Origin: Aquidulcibacter sp.
Lineage (GTDB): Bacteria > Pseudomonadota > Alphaproteobacteria > Caulobacterales > Aquidulcibacteraceae
Length of the DNA: 64,000 nt
Assembly: GCA_027532555.1 (NCBI GenBank)
Contig: JAPZTJ010000009.1
Coordinates: 186,001-250,000 of the forward strand
Reading direction: 5' to 3'
Shown in pieces: positions 57,472-64,000 of this stretch (position 1 is the stretch's first letter; each line of letters opens with the position of its first letter). The position numbers and the translations under genes are program-made. The notes beneath the pieces are model-generated. The model saw only the letters and a program-made list of their open reading frames with translations. It was not told where the DNA came from and did no database searches.

Positions 57472-58049
57472 GGCGTTAAAATCCTCATGTCTGTGGTTTG
57501 TAGGTTGGGGGTGGGGCGCAGCATGGACTTTTGTGGCACCTCAAGCCCGCGAGCGACACAGAACAAGGGACTTGGTTGCCCCACATAATGGAAGCCTAAC
57601 TTCTCTAGGACGTGCCCTGACTGTGGGTTTTCCGTGAAATGTCCCGAAACCAAAGGCTGCGGCCCTAAATCCGCGTCAAAGGCGGTCAGCACTGCCCGCC
57701 CGGCCTCAGTTGCATAACCCAAGCCCCAATAAGGCTTGCCCAACCAATAGCCGAGCTGAAAAGCGCCCAAGGCTTTCCATTCGTTGCTGGTGGTGACTTG
57801 AACCCCGATGCGACCGATCAGGCCGTCGGCTTTGGTTGTGATCGCAAAGGGAAAGTTAGACCCCTCTGCCCATTTGGCGCGGCGCTTTGACAGCCAGTTA
57901 TCCGCGTCTTCCCTCGTGTAGGGGTGCGGGCAGCCCGATAACATTTTCGCCACATCATAATCACCGACTAACGCGCACACCTTCGGTGCGTCCGCCAAAG
58001 TGAATTGGCGCAAGGTCAGGCGGTCGGTGGTAATGGTTTCGCGCATCAT
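57468..58049 (-). CDS. GNAT family N-acetyltransferase (RimJ/RimL type) 3
   Basis: 193 residues from ATG 58049, with AGGAG 8 bases upstream; the frame is open to 58208 but the upstream part crosses the rpmA terminator. TTDRLTLRQFTLADA, LGYWLGKPYWGLGYATEAG, SGHVLEKLGFHYVG. First gene of the three-gene unit. A single GNAT gene is commonly found behind rpmA; here there are three. Confidence 0.88.
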   Translation of the reverse strand: MMRETITTDRLTLRQFTLADAPKVCALVGDYDVAKMLSGCPHPYTREDADNWLSKRRAKWAEGSNFPFAITTKADGLIGRIGVQVTTSNEWKALGAFQLGYWLGKPYWGLGYATEAGRAVLTAFDADLGPQPLVSGHFTENPQSGHVLEKLGFHYVGQPSPLFCVARGLEVPQKSMLRPTPNLQTTDMRILTP

Positions 58050-58143
58050 GATCAGGACTCCTAAACTGGAATCCCGCGCGGGGTGGGGGGGAGACTGGCC
58101 TTTAATAAAGGACCCGCGTGACGTTGAAGGGGCATAACGCAAA

Positions 58144-58221
58144 CGGGGGGCCGGTGATCCGGCCCCCCGCGCGGGAAATGGTCTGTTTGACCGGATCACC
58201 CCTTTCAAGGGGACGATCCGG
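58144..58221 (-). terminator. Paired hairpins downstream of rpmA
   Basis: Two stems: CCGGATC...GATCCGG (58191-58221, with an inner CCCC/GGGG pair) directly after the rpmA stop, and CGGGGGGCCGG / CCGGCCCCCCG (58144-58169) further on, followed on the minus strand by TTTGCG. Together likely the end of the rplU-rpmA transcript. Confidence 0.7.
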
Positions 58222-58238
58222 AGTGGTTCAGGACCGCC

Positions 58239-58508
58239 TTATTCTGCTGCTTCCGCAATCGGCATAACGGAGACAAAACATTTGTCGTCGCGCTTGCGGG
58301 TAAATACGACCTGGCCATTGGCGGTCGCAAAGAGGGTGTGGTCGCGGCCAAGGCCGACGTTTGCACCAGCAAAGAACTTGGTGCCGCGTTGACGCACGAG
58401 GATGTTGCCCGAAACAACCATCTCGTTGCCGAACTTCTTGACGCCAAGACGCTTGGAGTGCGAGTCGCGACCGTTGCGTGACGAGCCGCCGGCTTTTTTA
58501 TGTGCCAT
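58239..58508 (-). CDS. rpmA: 50S ribosomal protein L27
   Basis: 89 residues: [20 protein letters not shown] at the N-terminus reaching the peptidyl-transferase centre, then [15 protein letters not shown] and GRDHTLFA. No extra N-terminal cleavage extension. 23 bases behind rplU. Confidence 0.98.
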   Translation of the reverse strand: MAHKKAGGSSRNGRDSHSKRLGVKKFGNEMVVSGNILVRQRGTKFFAGANVGLGRDHTLFATANGQVVFTRKRDDKCFVSVMPIAEAAE

Positions 58509-58531
58509 GTGTCAGTCTCCTGTGCGCTTGG

Positions 58532-58843
58532 TTACGCGTTGACGGCAGTGATGTGAACGACACTGCCCCATTGTCGGTGGCCGTTACGGCGACGATAGGT
58601 CGAGCGACGGGTCTTTTTCATCACCATCACTTTGTCGCCCTTGCGGGTTTCCAGCAAAGTTGCGGCAACGGTTGCGCCAGCCACGAGTGGGGCACCGACA
58701 GTTACGCCAGCTTCACCGCCAACCATCAGCACGTCGCTGAAAGTCACGGCGCTGCCTGCTTCGCCTTCTAATTTCTCAATCACAAGCTTGTCGCCTGCAG
58801 CGACTTTATATTGCTTGCCGCCAGTTTTGATCACCGCGAACAT
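58532..58843 (-). CDS. rplU: 50S ribosomal protein L21
   Basis: 103 residues: [18 protein letters not shown], then the [13 protein letters not shown] basic segment and a short C-terminus. First gene of rplU-rpmA. Confidence 0.98.
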   Translation of the reverse strand: MFAVIKTGGKQYKVAAGDKLVIEKLEGEAGSAVTFSDVLMVGGEAGVTVGAPLVAGATVAATLLETRKGDKVMVMKKTRRSTYRRRNGHRQWGSVVHITAVNA

Positions 58844-58948
58844 CGCGCTGTTCCTTGATAAGGGGCGAACGGACCAGACCGGGGATCGGGATGGCGTTCG
58901 CGGAATAAACGAAAGCGCCCGCCATGACGGCGAGCGTTAGGGAGGGTG

Positions 58949-58977
58949 TCCTTAAAGTCGCAAGCGCCCGAAGTCAA
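58949..58977 (-). promoter_or_regulatory. Promoter of rplU-rpmA
   Basis: Minus strand: TTGACT (58977-58972), GC-rich spacer, then TTTAAGGA (58956-58949). A TTGACT / TAAGG pair of this kind is common before ribosomal genes in Alphaproteobacteria. Leader about 100 bases, long enough for an L21-type autoregulatory leader, though no known fold was recognised. Confidence 0.5.
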
Positions 58978-59038
58978 TTGAGAATGCTGATGTTCGCGGC
59001 GCTTTATGGTGCCTTGCGGTCAAGAAATTCCAGCGGAG

Positions 59039-59953
59039 CTAATCATAGGCCCGCGGCACGCGCGCAGCAGAAAAGCCAAGTAGACGCGCTTGTCCATTCT
59101 CAATGCTGATTTCAATCGGTGCCGACAATGCCGCGATGGCCATACCATTGGGCTTAAGCGCCCCTTGTCCACGAATCTCGCCTTGCCATTGGCCCTCTGG
59201 CGTGACTTTCAATCGGCCGGTACCGGCATCAAAAGACAAAGGACCCCAGGCAATTTGGGCTGCCATAATCGTAAACTCGCCCTGCGCTTGTGCCCACGCC
59301 TTGGTTGACTTCAATAAAGTCTGGCCTTGGCTGATTGGACCCGTGAAGCGCACATGGTCGATTTTGTTGCCCAGAATGGCCGCAGGGCCTTCCGGCAGGG
59401 CGCTGAGTTCTACAGCGGATAAGTCCAACGCGAAGGCAAGTCGGCTGGTGTCTTTGGGGTCCGCGATCAAGTGAAGGGCACCAGCGCCGGTTCGCCAGAG
59501 CCCTGATGGATCAGCCGTTCCTGCCTGCAAGCCTTGGAACGTCAAAGAGAACCGTGCCAACTGGCCTTCTTTTAGGCGCAGGCTGGCCTTTAGGTCGGTC
59601 GCTTTCAACGGGCGCATTGGCCCGCCGGGTAGCTTTAACTTGGGCTCAAGCGCCCCTTCGAGGGCCCACAGGTTCAGATTGAACGGCGAAGCAACTGCGA
59701 CAAAGCGGGAGGCTTCAAAGACAAAGCCCGTCCCTGTCTGAACCTGAAGACCTGTAATGCGCGCTTCAAATCGGTAAGGGAAGCCTGTGACCTTGACGCT
59801 TTCCTGAGGCAGAGCGGGTAAAGCCTGCGCGACATACATCTGGATTTTTTGCGCCGTCTGCGTCCAATAGACATAGTATCCGGCTAGAACGAGGCCGCCC
59901 AAGGCAAGTGGGATGATAAGGCCGCCGAGCGACCCAGACCGGGTTTCAGACAT
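59039..59953 (-). CDS. DUF2125 domain protein
   Basis: 304 residues. One N-terminal membrane helix (LIIPLALGGLVLAGYYVYW), then a long beta-rich periplasmic domain (FPYRFEARITGLQVQTG, FVFEASRFVAVASPFNLN, HLIADPK) typical of DUF2125, an AsmA-like family found in Alphaproteobacteria. Function unknown; envelope lipid handling is plausible. Starts within the stop codon of plsC (TAATG-type overlap) at the end of the ftsE operon. Confidence 0.85.
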   Translation of the reverse strand: MSETRSGSLGGLIIPLALGGLVLAGYYVYWTQTAQKIQMYVAQALPALPQESVKVTGFPYRFEARITGLQVQTGTGFVFEASRFVAVASPFNLNLWALEGALEPKLKLPGGPMRPLKATDLKASLRLKEGQLARFSLTFQGLQAGTADPSGLWRTGAGALHLIADPKDTSRLAFALDLSAVELSALPEGPAAILGNKIDHVRFTGPISQGQTLLKSTKAWAQAQGEFTIMAAQIAWGPLSFDAGTGRLKVTPEGQWQGEIRGQGALKPNGMAIAALSAPIEISIENGQARLLGFSAARVPRAYD

Positions 59954-60909
59954 TAGTCGCCACCGCCGCCACCGCCATCGCCGCCGCCGTCGCCGCCGTC
60001 AAAGTCACGATCTCTGATCCCATTGCTCTCGCGCGCCCGATCGCCATAAGCCTTCCAGTCAAACTCAGCCTCGCCATCGCCTTCTTGTTTGGGTGGAGCT
60101 TTTTGACCACCGTTGGAATCAACCGGTCCGGCCATACCGCCCCCGTCACCACCATCACCATCTTTCTTCTTGCGCGCTTCGCGAACAGAAATTTCTTCGT
60201 AATGCTCTTCCAGCAAGGCTTGGCTTGCGCCTTCAATCCGGCTCTCGAGCAACTCCATGAACGGGCCGCGCTTTAGGCCAGGCGGGATGACAGGCAGGAA
60301 TTCAAACACCACTTTGCCTGGATAACGCCAAATACCCTTTGCAGGCCAAGACATGCCTGTATTGAGGGCTAGCGGCACGCAGGGTACACCGAGCAGCATA
60401 TAGATGGCAGCAACACCTGGCTTATAATCGGGCGCGGCACCAATCTTTTGGCGTGTGCCCTCTGGGAAGATAATGATGGGACGGCCTTCGTCCATTCGTT
60501 CTTTTGCTTGCGCTACCAAAGTCTTCAGCGCACTCATGTGTCCTGAGCGGTCAATCGCGATTAGACCCGCCTTGCGACAATACCAGCCAAAGATCGGTAG
60601 GTTTAGGAGTTCCTGCTTCAGCACGTAAACGGGCAAATTGGTAAAAAGCGTTGGCATAATCGTGTCCAGCACGCTTTGGTGCTTGGCTGCGATTATGATC
60701 GGGCCTTCGGGCAGATGTTCTAGCCCGCGCACTTCATAGGTAATGCCACCAATCCATTTCGCGCCAAAGCGCATGGCTTTGGCCCAAGCCTCCATGACGC
60801 GCGCGCCTCCCAAAGGCGATAGGAACACATAGGGCGCGCCTAATGTGCCTACGATCAGCACGCTGCTCCACATCCATACCATCAATAAGAGCGACCGGAT
60901 TAAGGTCAT
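59953..60909 (-). CDS. plsC: 1-acyl-sn-glycerol-3-phosphate acyltransferase with Gly/Asp-rich tail
   Basis: 318 residues. Makes phosphatidic acid at the inner membrane. N-terminal hydrophobic helix, motif I AAKHQSVLDT (H-x4-D), motif III FPEGTRQKIG, motif IV region VPLALNTG. After about residue 240 a charged, low-complexity extension begins (REARKKKDGDGGDGGG, then GDGEAEFDWKAYGDRARE) and the protein ends in a run of Gly and Asp coded by GGC/GAC/GGT repeats (59955-60000). The tail is about 75 residues beyond the usual family end; its role is unknown. Overlaps ydcF by 4 bases. Confidence 0.9.
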   Translation of the reverse strand: MTLIRSLLLMVWMWSSVLIVGTLGAPYVFLSPLGGARVMEAWAKAMRFGAKWIGGITYEVRGLEHLPEGPIIIAAKHQSVLDTIMPTLFTNLPVYVLKQELLNLPIFGWYCRKAGLIAIDRSGHMSALKTLVAQAKERMDEGRPIIIFPEGTRQKIGAAPDYKPGVAAIYMLLGVPCVPLALNTGMSWPAKGIWRYPGKVVFEFLPVIPPGLKRGPFMELLESRIEGASQALLEEHYEEISVREARKKKDGDGGDGGGMAGPVDSNGGQKAPPKQEGDGEAEFDWKAYGDRARESNGIRDRDFDGGDGGGDGGGGGGD

Positions 60910-61619
60910 GGAGTCTTTCCTTTGTGAAACAGACCGACCTGTTTCAGCGCAATTTCAACATCGCCATCCAAAAGCCCGCGCCCGATAGAGACAAGATATT
61001 TGCCATATTCCAGCGCCAGAGCCCGGGTAGGGCGGTCATTCTTCCACCAATCGCCATCAAATTCACGCGTGGTTTGCACAGGGTAGGGGATCAGGACCAC
61101 ATCGGGAATAGCGCGGCGCATCTCAAACAGGCTACGCGGCATATGATAAGCGTCAGTGATGACAACCAAACTCTTGATTTGATGGACCTGCACCCAGATA
61201 GCAGCCTCTTCGGCATTGCCAATTGTGTCGGTCGCCCGGCGGCCGATATCGATGCAGCAGGCGTAAGTCTCCTCTGCCCCGCCAGCAACCGCACGCACCT
61301 CCTTTGCGGTGGTCACACGATTAACGCCAGAGATCAATAAACGCGGCACGGCCTTGCTCTCGACAAGCTTGACGCCGGCAATCAGTCGCTGGTCTGACCC
61401 TCCGGTCAAAGCCGCCGCGCCATTTGCACGGATCGGTCCGCTTGGGGTTTTAAGGGCGGTCACGTGGTCGCCAAACCGGATGAAGCCAACCAAGAGACTT
61501 AGGCCGCCGAGAAGACTTAGAACAAAGATCAGGCGAGAAATAAACGTCGACGACCGCACAACCGTGCCCGATGGGCGGTGCAGCCCCCGTTCACGGGTCT
61601 GTCGTCGGGGCCATGCCAT
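60906..61619 (-). CDS. YdcF/DUF218 family membrane protein
   Basis: 237 residues. N-terminal membrane helix (LIFVLSLLGGLSLLVGFI) and a periplasmic DUF218 domain with LTGGSDQRLIAGVKL, LLISG, TIGNAEEA and VVITDAYHMPRS; the family is thought to act on envelope or polyprenyl-linked substrates. The start lies one base after the ftsX stop. In this operon position the gene is regularly found in Alphaproteobacteria. Confidence 0.87.
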   Translation of the reverse strand: MAWPRRQTRERGLHRPSGTVVRSSTFISRLIFVLSLLGGLSLLVGFIRFGDHVTALKTPSGPIRANGAAALTGGSDQRLIAGVKLVESKAVPRLLISGVNRVTTAKEVRAVAGGAEETYACCIDIGRRATDTIGNAEEAAIWVQVHQIKSLVVITDAYHMPRSLFEMRRAIPDVVLIPYPVQTTREFDGDWWKNDRPTRALALEYGKYLVSIGRGLLDGDVEIALKQVGLFHKGKTP

Positions 61620-61620
61620 C

Positions 61621-62532
61621 TCACACCAAATCCCTCAAAGTTTCCCGTGCAGCGCGGTCAGCGGCAACGGCACTAGCGCAAGCCGTCACAAGGGGTGCGA
61701 CCAGCAATATCCATAAGTCTGTCCAATTCAACAAGGGCGCACCGCTCGTAAAGTCGGACGCCCCAAAAGCGAATACGGCCGAACCGATCAATGCGATCAC
61801 ACCGGCCGCAGTGGCACCCAATAGGCCTGCCACAAAACCCAGCCGCAAAAAGCGGATTTGAACCTCGCGAGCCACAAAGGAATCCTTTGCTCCAACAAGA
61901 TGGAGGATGTTGACAGCTTCCCGTCGTGTTTCGAGTGCAGCGCGCGCAGCAAACCCAATAGTCGAGATCGCTGCAATCACTAACGCCACTAACGCCGAGA
62001 TGGCTACAATGCGAACAACGGTTGAGGTGCGCAGCACCTCGCCCGTAAAGCGGCTGTGATCATCCACGACGAAACTATAGCCCGCAGCCTTCAGGGCTTT
62101 TTCGATGTCAGCCTTCACATTGGTTTGCCCAGCTGTCACGCCCACTTCAATCAAACGCGGCACGGGTAGCGCATCCAATGTTGAGCCCATATCGGTGCCA
62201 TAATTACGCAATAAGTCCTTCGCACGTTCGCGGCTCATAGCTTCGCTGCGCGTCACGCCTTGCACGCGTCGGACAATTTGGGCCGCCCGGGTCAAATCTG
62301 CATCCGTACGGGGGCTTTGGACCACCACGCTCATCGCGCTCTTGAGATCGCTGGTCCAAGTGTTGGCGACCCTAAGCCCGGCTGAAGCACTAAGTCCTGC
62401 TAAGCAACCCAAAGCACACATAATCGATACAACGATGGTCAATGGTCGCGCTTGTCTCGAATCGGCTGGCAAAAGCGCGCGATCTGAGTCGCGGGTGATC
62501 TGTCTCCAAAACGATTGCAGTGCGCTGATCAT
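61621..62532 (-). CDS. ftsX: Cell division protein FtsX
   Basis: 303 residues. Four membrane helices with a periplasmic loop of about 110 residues after the first (about 55-165) and the FtsX/MacB core IVAISALVALVIAAISTIGF and LETRREAVNILHLVGA, the usual permease-like signature. Partner of FtsE; transmits ATPase state to peptidoglycan hydrolases. ATG overlaps the ftsE stop. Confidence 0.93.
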   Translation of the reverse strand: MISALQSFWRQITRDSDRALLPADSRQARPLTIVVSIMCALGCLAGLSASAGLRVANTWTSDLKSAMSVVVQSPRTDADLTRAAQIVRRVQGVTRSEAMSRERAKDLLRNYGTDMGSTLDALPVPRLIEVGVTAGQTNVKADIEKALKAAGYSFVVDDHSRFTGEVLRTSTVVRIVAISALVALVIAAISTIGFAARAALETRREAVNILHLVGAKDSFVAREVQIRFLRLGFVAGLLGATAAGVIALIGSAVFAFGASDFTSGAPLLNWTDLWILLVAPLVTACASAVAADRAARETLRDLV

Positions 62533-63263
62533 TGATTTGCCTTTGGTGCCAGGCTTAAGCCGGGGGCTTGGGTTAACTCGCCCGCCTCCAATCTCAGCAC
62601 AGGGGCCCCTGAACGCCGCACCAAGTCAAGATCGTGCGTTGCAATCACGACTGTTGCACCCAGCTTATGAAGTTCAATGAACAACCGAATGATCCGGGCG
62701 CCCATTTCGGGGTCAACGTTGCCGGTTGGCTCGTCAGCGATCAGGAGAGAGGGTTTGCCAACCACGGCCCGAGCGATAGCCACGCGTTGCTGTTCCCCAC
62801 CGGATAGCGTCTCTGGCAAGGCATTAATTCGACCGCCAAGCCCGACCCAGCGCAGCAAATCATCCACATCTTCTGCATAATTGGCCAGAGGCACGTCGCG
62901 TACACGAAACGGCATGGCGACATTATCAAACACAGACAAATGGGGCAGCAGCCGGAAGTCTTGAAACACCACACCAATTTTGCGCCGTAACATCGGCAGA
63001 TCGTCACGACCGGCGCTTCCAACATCCACGCCGAACAAATTGGCCCGCCCATGGCTAGGCCGCAGCGCCAGATACATGAGTTTCAATAGTGTCGATTTAC
63101 CCGCACCCGATGGACCCGTCAAAAAGTAGAAACCACCGCTCTCCAACTCAAACGACACATTGCGCAAGGCTTGGGTGCCGGAGCCGTAGGTGACGCCAAC
63201 TTTATCAAAGCGGACAATCGGTCCGCCCTCTCGATAGGCAAGGGTGCGAGTTTTTTCATTCAT
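62529..63263 (-). CDS. ftsE: Cell division ATP-binding protein FtsE
   Basis: 244 residues. ABC ATPase: Walker [11 protein letters not shown]-loop [11 protein letters not shown], signature [14 protein letters not shown], Walker [13 protein letters not shown], switch His in IATHD. First gene of the ftsE-ftsX-ydcF-plsC-DUF2125 unit, divergent from the zinc-ribbon gene with a 66-base gap. Confidence 0.96.
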   Translation of the reverse strand: MNEKTRTLAYREGGPIVRFDKVGVTYGSGTQALRNVSFELESGGFYFLTGPSGAGKSTLLKLMYLALRPSHGRANLFGVDVGSAGRDDLPMLRRKIGVVFQDFRLLPHLSVFDNVAMPFRVRDVPLANYAEDVDDLLRWVGLGGRINALPETLSGGEQQRVAIARAVVGKPSLLIADEPTGNVDPEMGARIIRLFIELHKLGATVVIATHDLDLVRRSGAPVLRLEAGELTQAPGLSLAPKANQ

Positions 63264-63329
63264 GAGTAGACTCTGAGAGCGAATAAGCGCTTTTTTATGG
63301 TTGCGCTAGCCGGGTGATTCGTCTCTTTC

Positions 63330-64000
63330 ATGCTACTCACATGCCCTCAATGTTCTGCGAAATACAATGTCGCTGACGGAGCGATCCCAGCGTCGGGTCG
63401 CACTGTCCGCTGTGCGGCATGCGGAAACTCGTGGCGGGCCATGCCTGCAGGTGCCATTAGCTACAATGCCAACCCCCAAAAGGTACCAAGCGCGGCCGAA
63501 ACAAAAAAGGCGGGTCTGCTGGCAAAACTGGGTCTTGGCAGCAAGAAAGTTAAGCGTGGCAAGCTAGAGCCCCATGAGGTAGCGCGGAAAAAGGCGCTGG
63601 ACCAAATCAAGACCACCAATCGCTTGGCAGCCGGAATTCCGTGGGCGATTAGCCTCAGCCTGCTGATCGGTGCCTTGGCTACTGCCGCAATGTATCGCAC
63701 AGACATTGTGCGCATGTGGCCGAAATCAGCCAGCGCGTTTGCCGCGGTGGGCCTGCCTGCTAACCTCTATGGGGTTGATATTCGCAATATCACCATTACT
63801 GCCTCAGCCGATGCCAAAGGACCCAAGATTGAAGTTAAAGGTGTGTTGCAATCGGTATCTCGCACATCGGAATTCATTCCATACCTCAAAGTTTCACTGG
63901 TTGACGCAAAAGGCTTAGAGCGCCTTTCTTGGATGGTGGATCCCGGTGTCGAGAACTTAGGCCCCGGCAAGGCCCATGCGTTTGCGAGTTCCCGCTCCAA
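63330..64000 (+). CDS. MJ0042-type zinc-ribbon membrane protein (3' end outside window)
   Basis: Open to the last base; about 223 codons visible from ATG 63330. N-terminal zinc ribbon with CPQCSAKY and, 20 residues on, CAACGNSW (two CxxC pairs), a Lys-rich linker, one membrane helix (AIPWAISLSLLIGALATAAM region, about residue 105-125), then a beta-rich domain (VDIRNITITASADAKGPKIEVKG) like the FxLYD/DUF3426 part of such proteins. Found divergent from ftsE in many Alphaproteobacteria; function unknown. Confidence 0.85.
   Translation, partial: MLLTCPQCSAKYNVADGAIPASGRTVRCAACGNSWRAMPAGAISYNANPQKVPSAAETKKAGLLAKLGLGSKKVKRGKLEPHEVARKKALDQIKTTNRLAAGIPWAISLSLLIGALATAAMYRTDIVRMWPKSASAFAAVGLPANLYGVDIRNITITASADAKGPKIEVKGVLQSVSRTSEFIPYLKVSLVDAKGLERLSWMVDPGVENLGPGKAHAFASSRS

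Overview
The window is a gene-dense chromosomal segment of an alphaproteobacterium, most likely from or near the Caulobacterales; the genus cannot be set from sequence alone. The evidence is gene content and order: a Mic60/mitofilin homologue between hemD and hemY, the run ftsE-ftsX-ydcF-plsC-DUF2125 divergent from an MJ0042 zinc-ribbon gene, a tolQRAB-pal-cpoB-tilS-ftsH block, promoters of the TTGACG / GCTANA type, and a GTTC-N7-GTTC LexA box. No rRNA, tRNA, CRISPR array, phage or transposase gene was found.

Layout. 1-4.9 kb: end of lpdA, an old-yellow-enzyme oxidoreductase, a secreted nuclease, an SDR dehydrogenase and thyA. 4.9-9.4 kb (minus): hemC-hemD-mic60-hemY. 9.4-14 kb: tsaD, gpsA and a YciI gene, usually neighbours, split by a glycosyltransferase, a membrane microprotein gene and a tetR gene. 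14-20.4 kb: an accessory block (Ntn-hydrolase acylase, secreted unknown, DUF1330, VOC protein, CurA-like reductase, membrane protein). 20.4-32.5 kb (minus): a possible leaderless microgene, lolA, ftsK, phhB, ftsH, tilS, and the Tol-Pal envelope system. 32.9-41.1 kb: rpmB, prfA, a periplasmic redoxin plus DsbD/ScsB-type transporter, a MaoC-like gene, dnaJ and dnaK. 41.3-45.6 kb: alkB, an orphan membrane protein inside a duplicated alkB/zapE junction, zapE and mmsA. 45.8-56.3 kb: a serine-protease autotransporter, an acyltransferase, obgE-proB, a small gene with an SOS box, an alpha/beta hydrolase and a chemoreceptor. 56.4-64 kb: three acetyltransferases, rpmA-rplU, the ftsE operon and a partial zinc-ribbon gene.

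Most genes are housekeeping: haem synthesis, envelope constriction and lipid trafficking (Tol-Pal, FtsK, FtsEX, ZapE, LolA), proteostasis (FtsH, DnaK, DnaJ), translation (RF1, L21, L27, L28, TilS, TsaD, Obg). The observations most worth a second look are: (1) a 95-residue protein of unknown function whose promoter carries a LexA-type box and whose N-terminus reads QLSLLP, like a sliding-clamp-binding motif; (2) a TetR regulator and a 37-residue membrane microprotein, each with a 22-bp TGAAC-N12-GTTCA site at its promoter; (3) an orphan gene flanked by 42-bp direct repeats and by decayed copies of the neighbouring gene ends; (4) a possible leaderless 35-codon gene. Functions of these are inferred, not shown.
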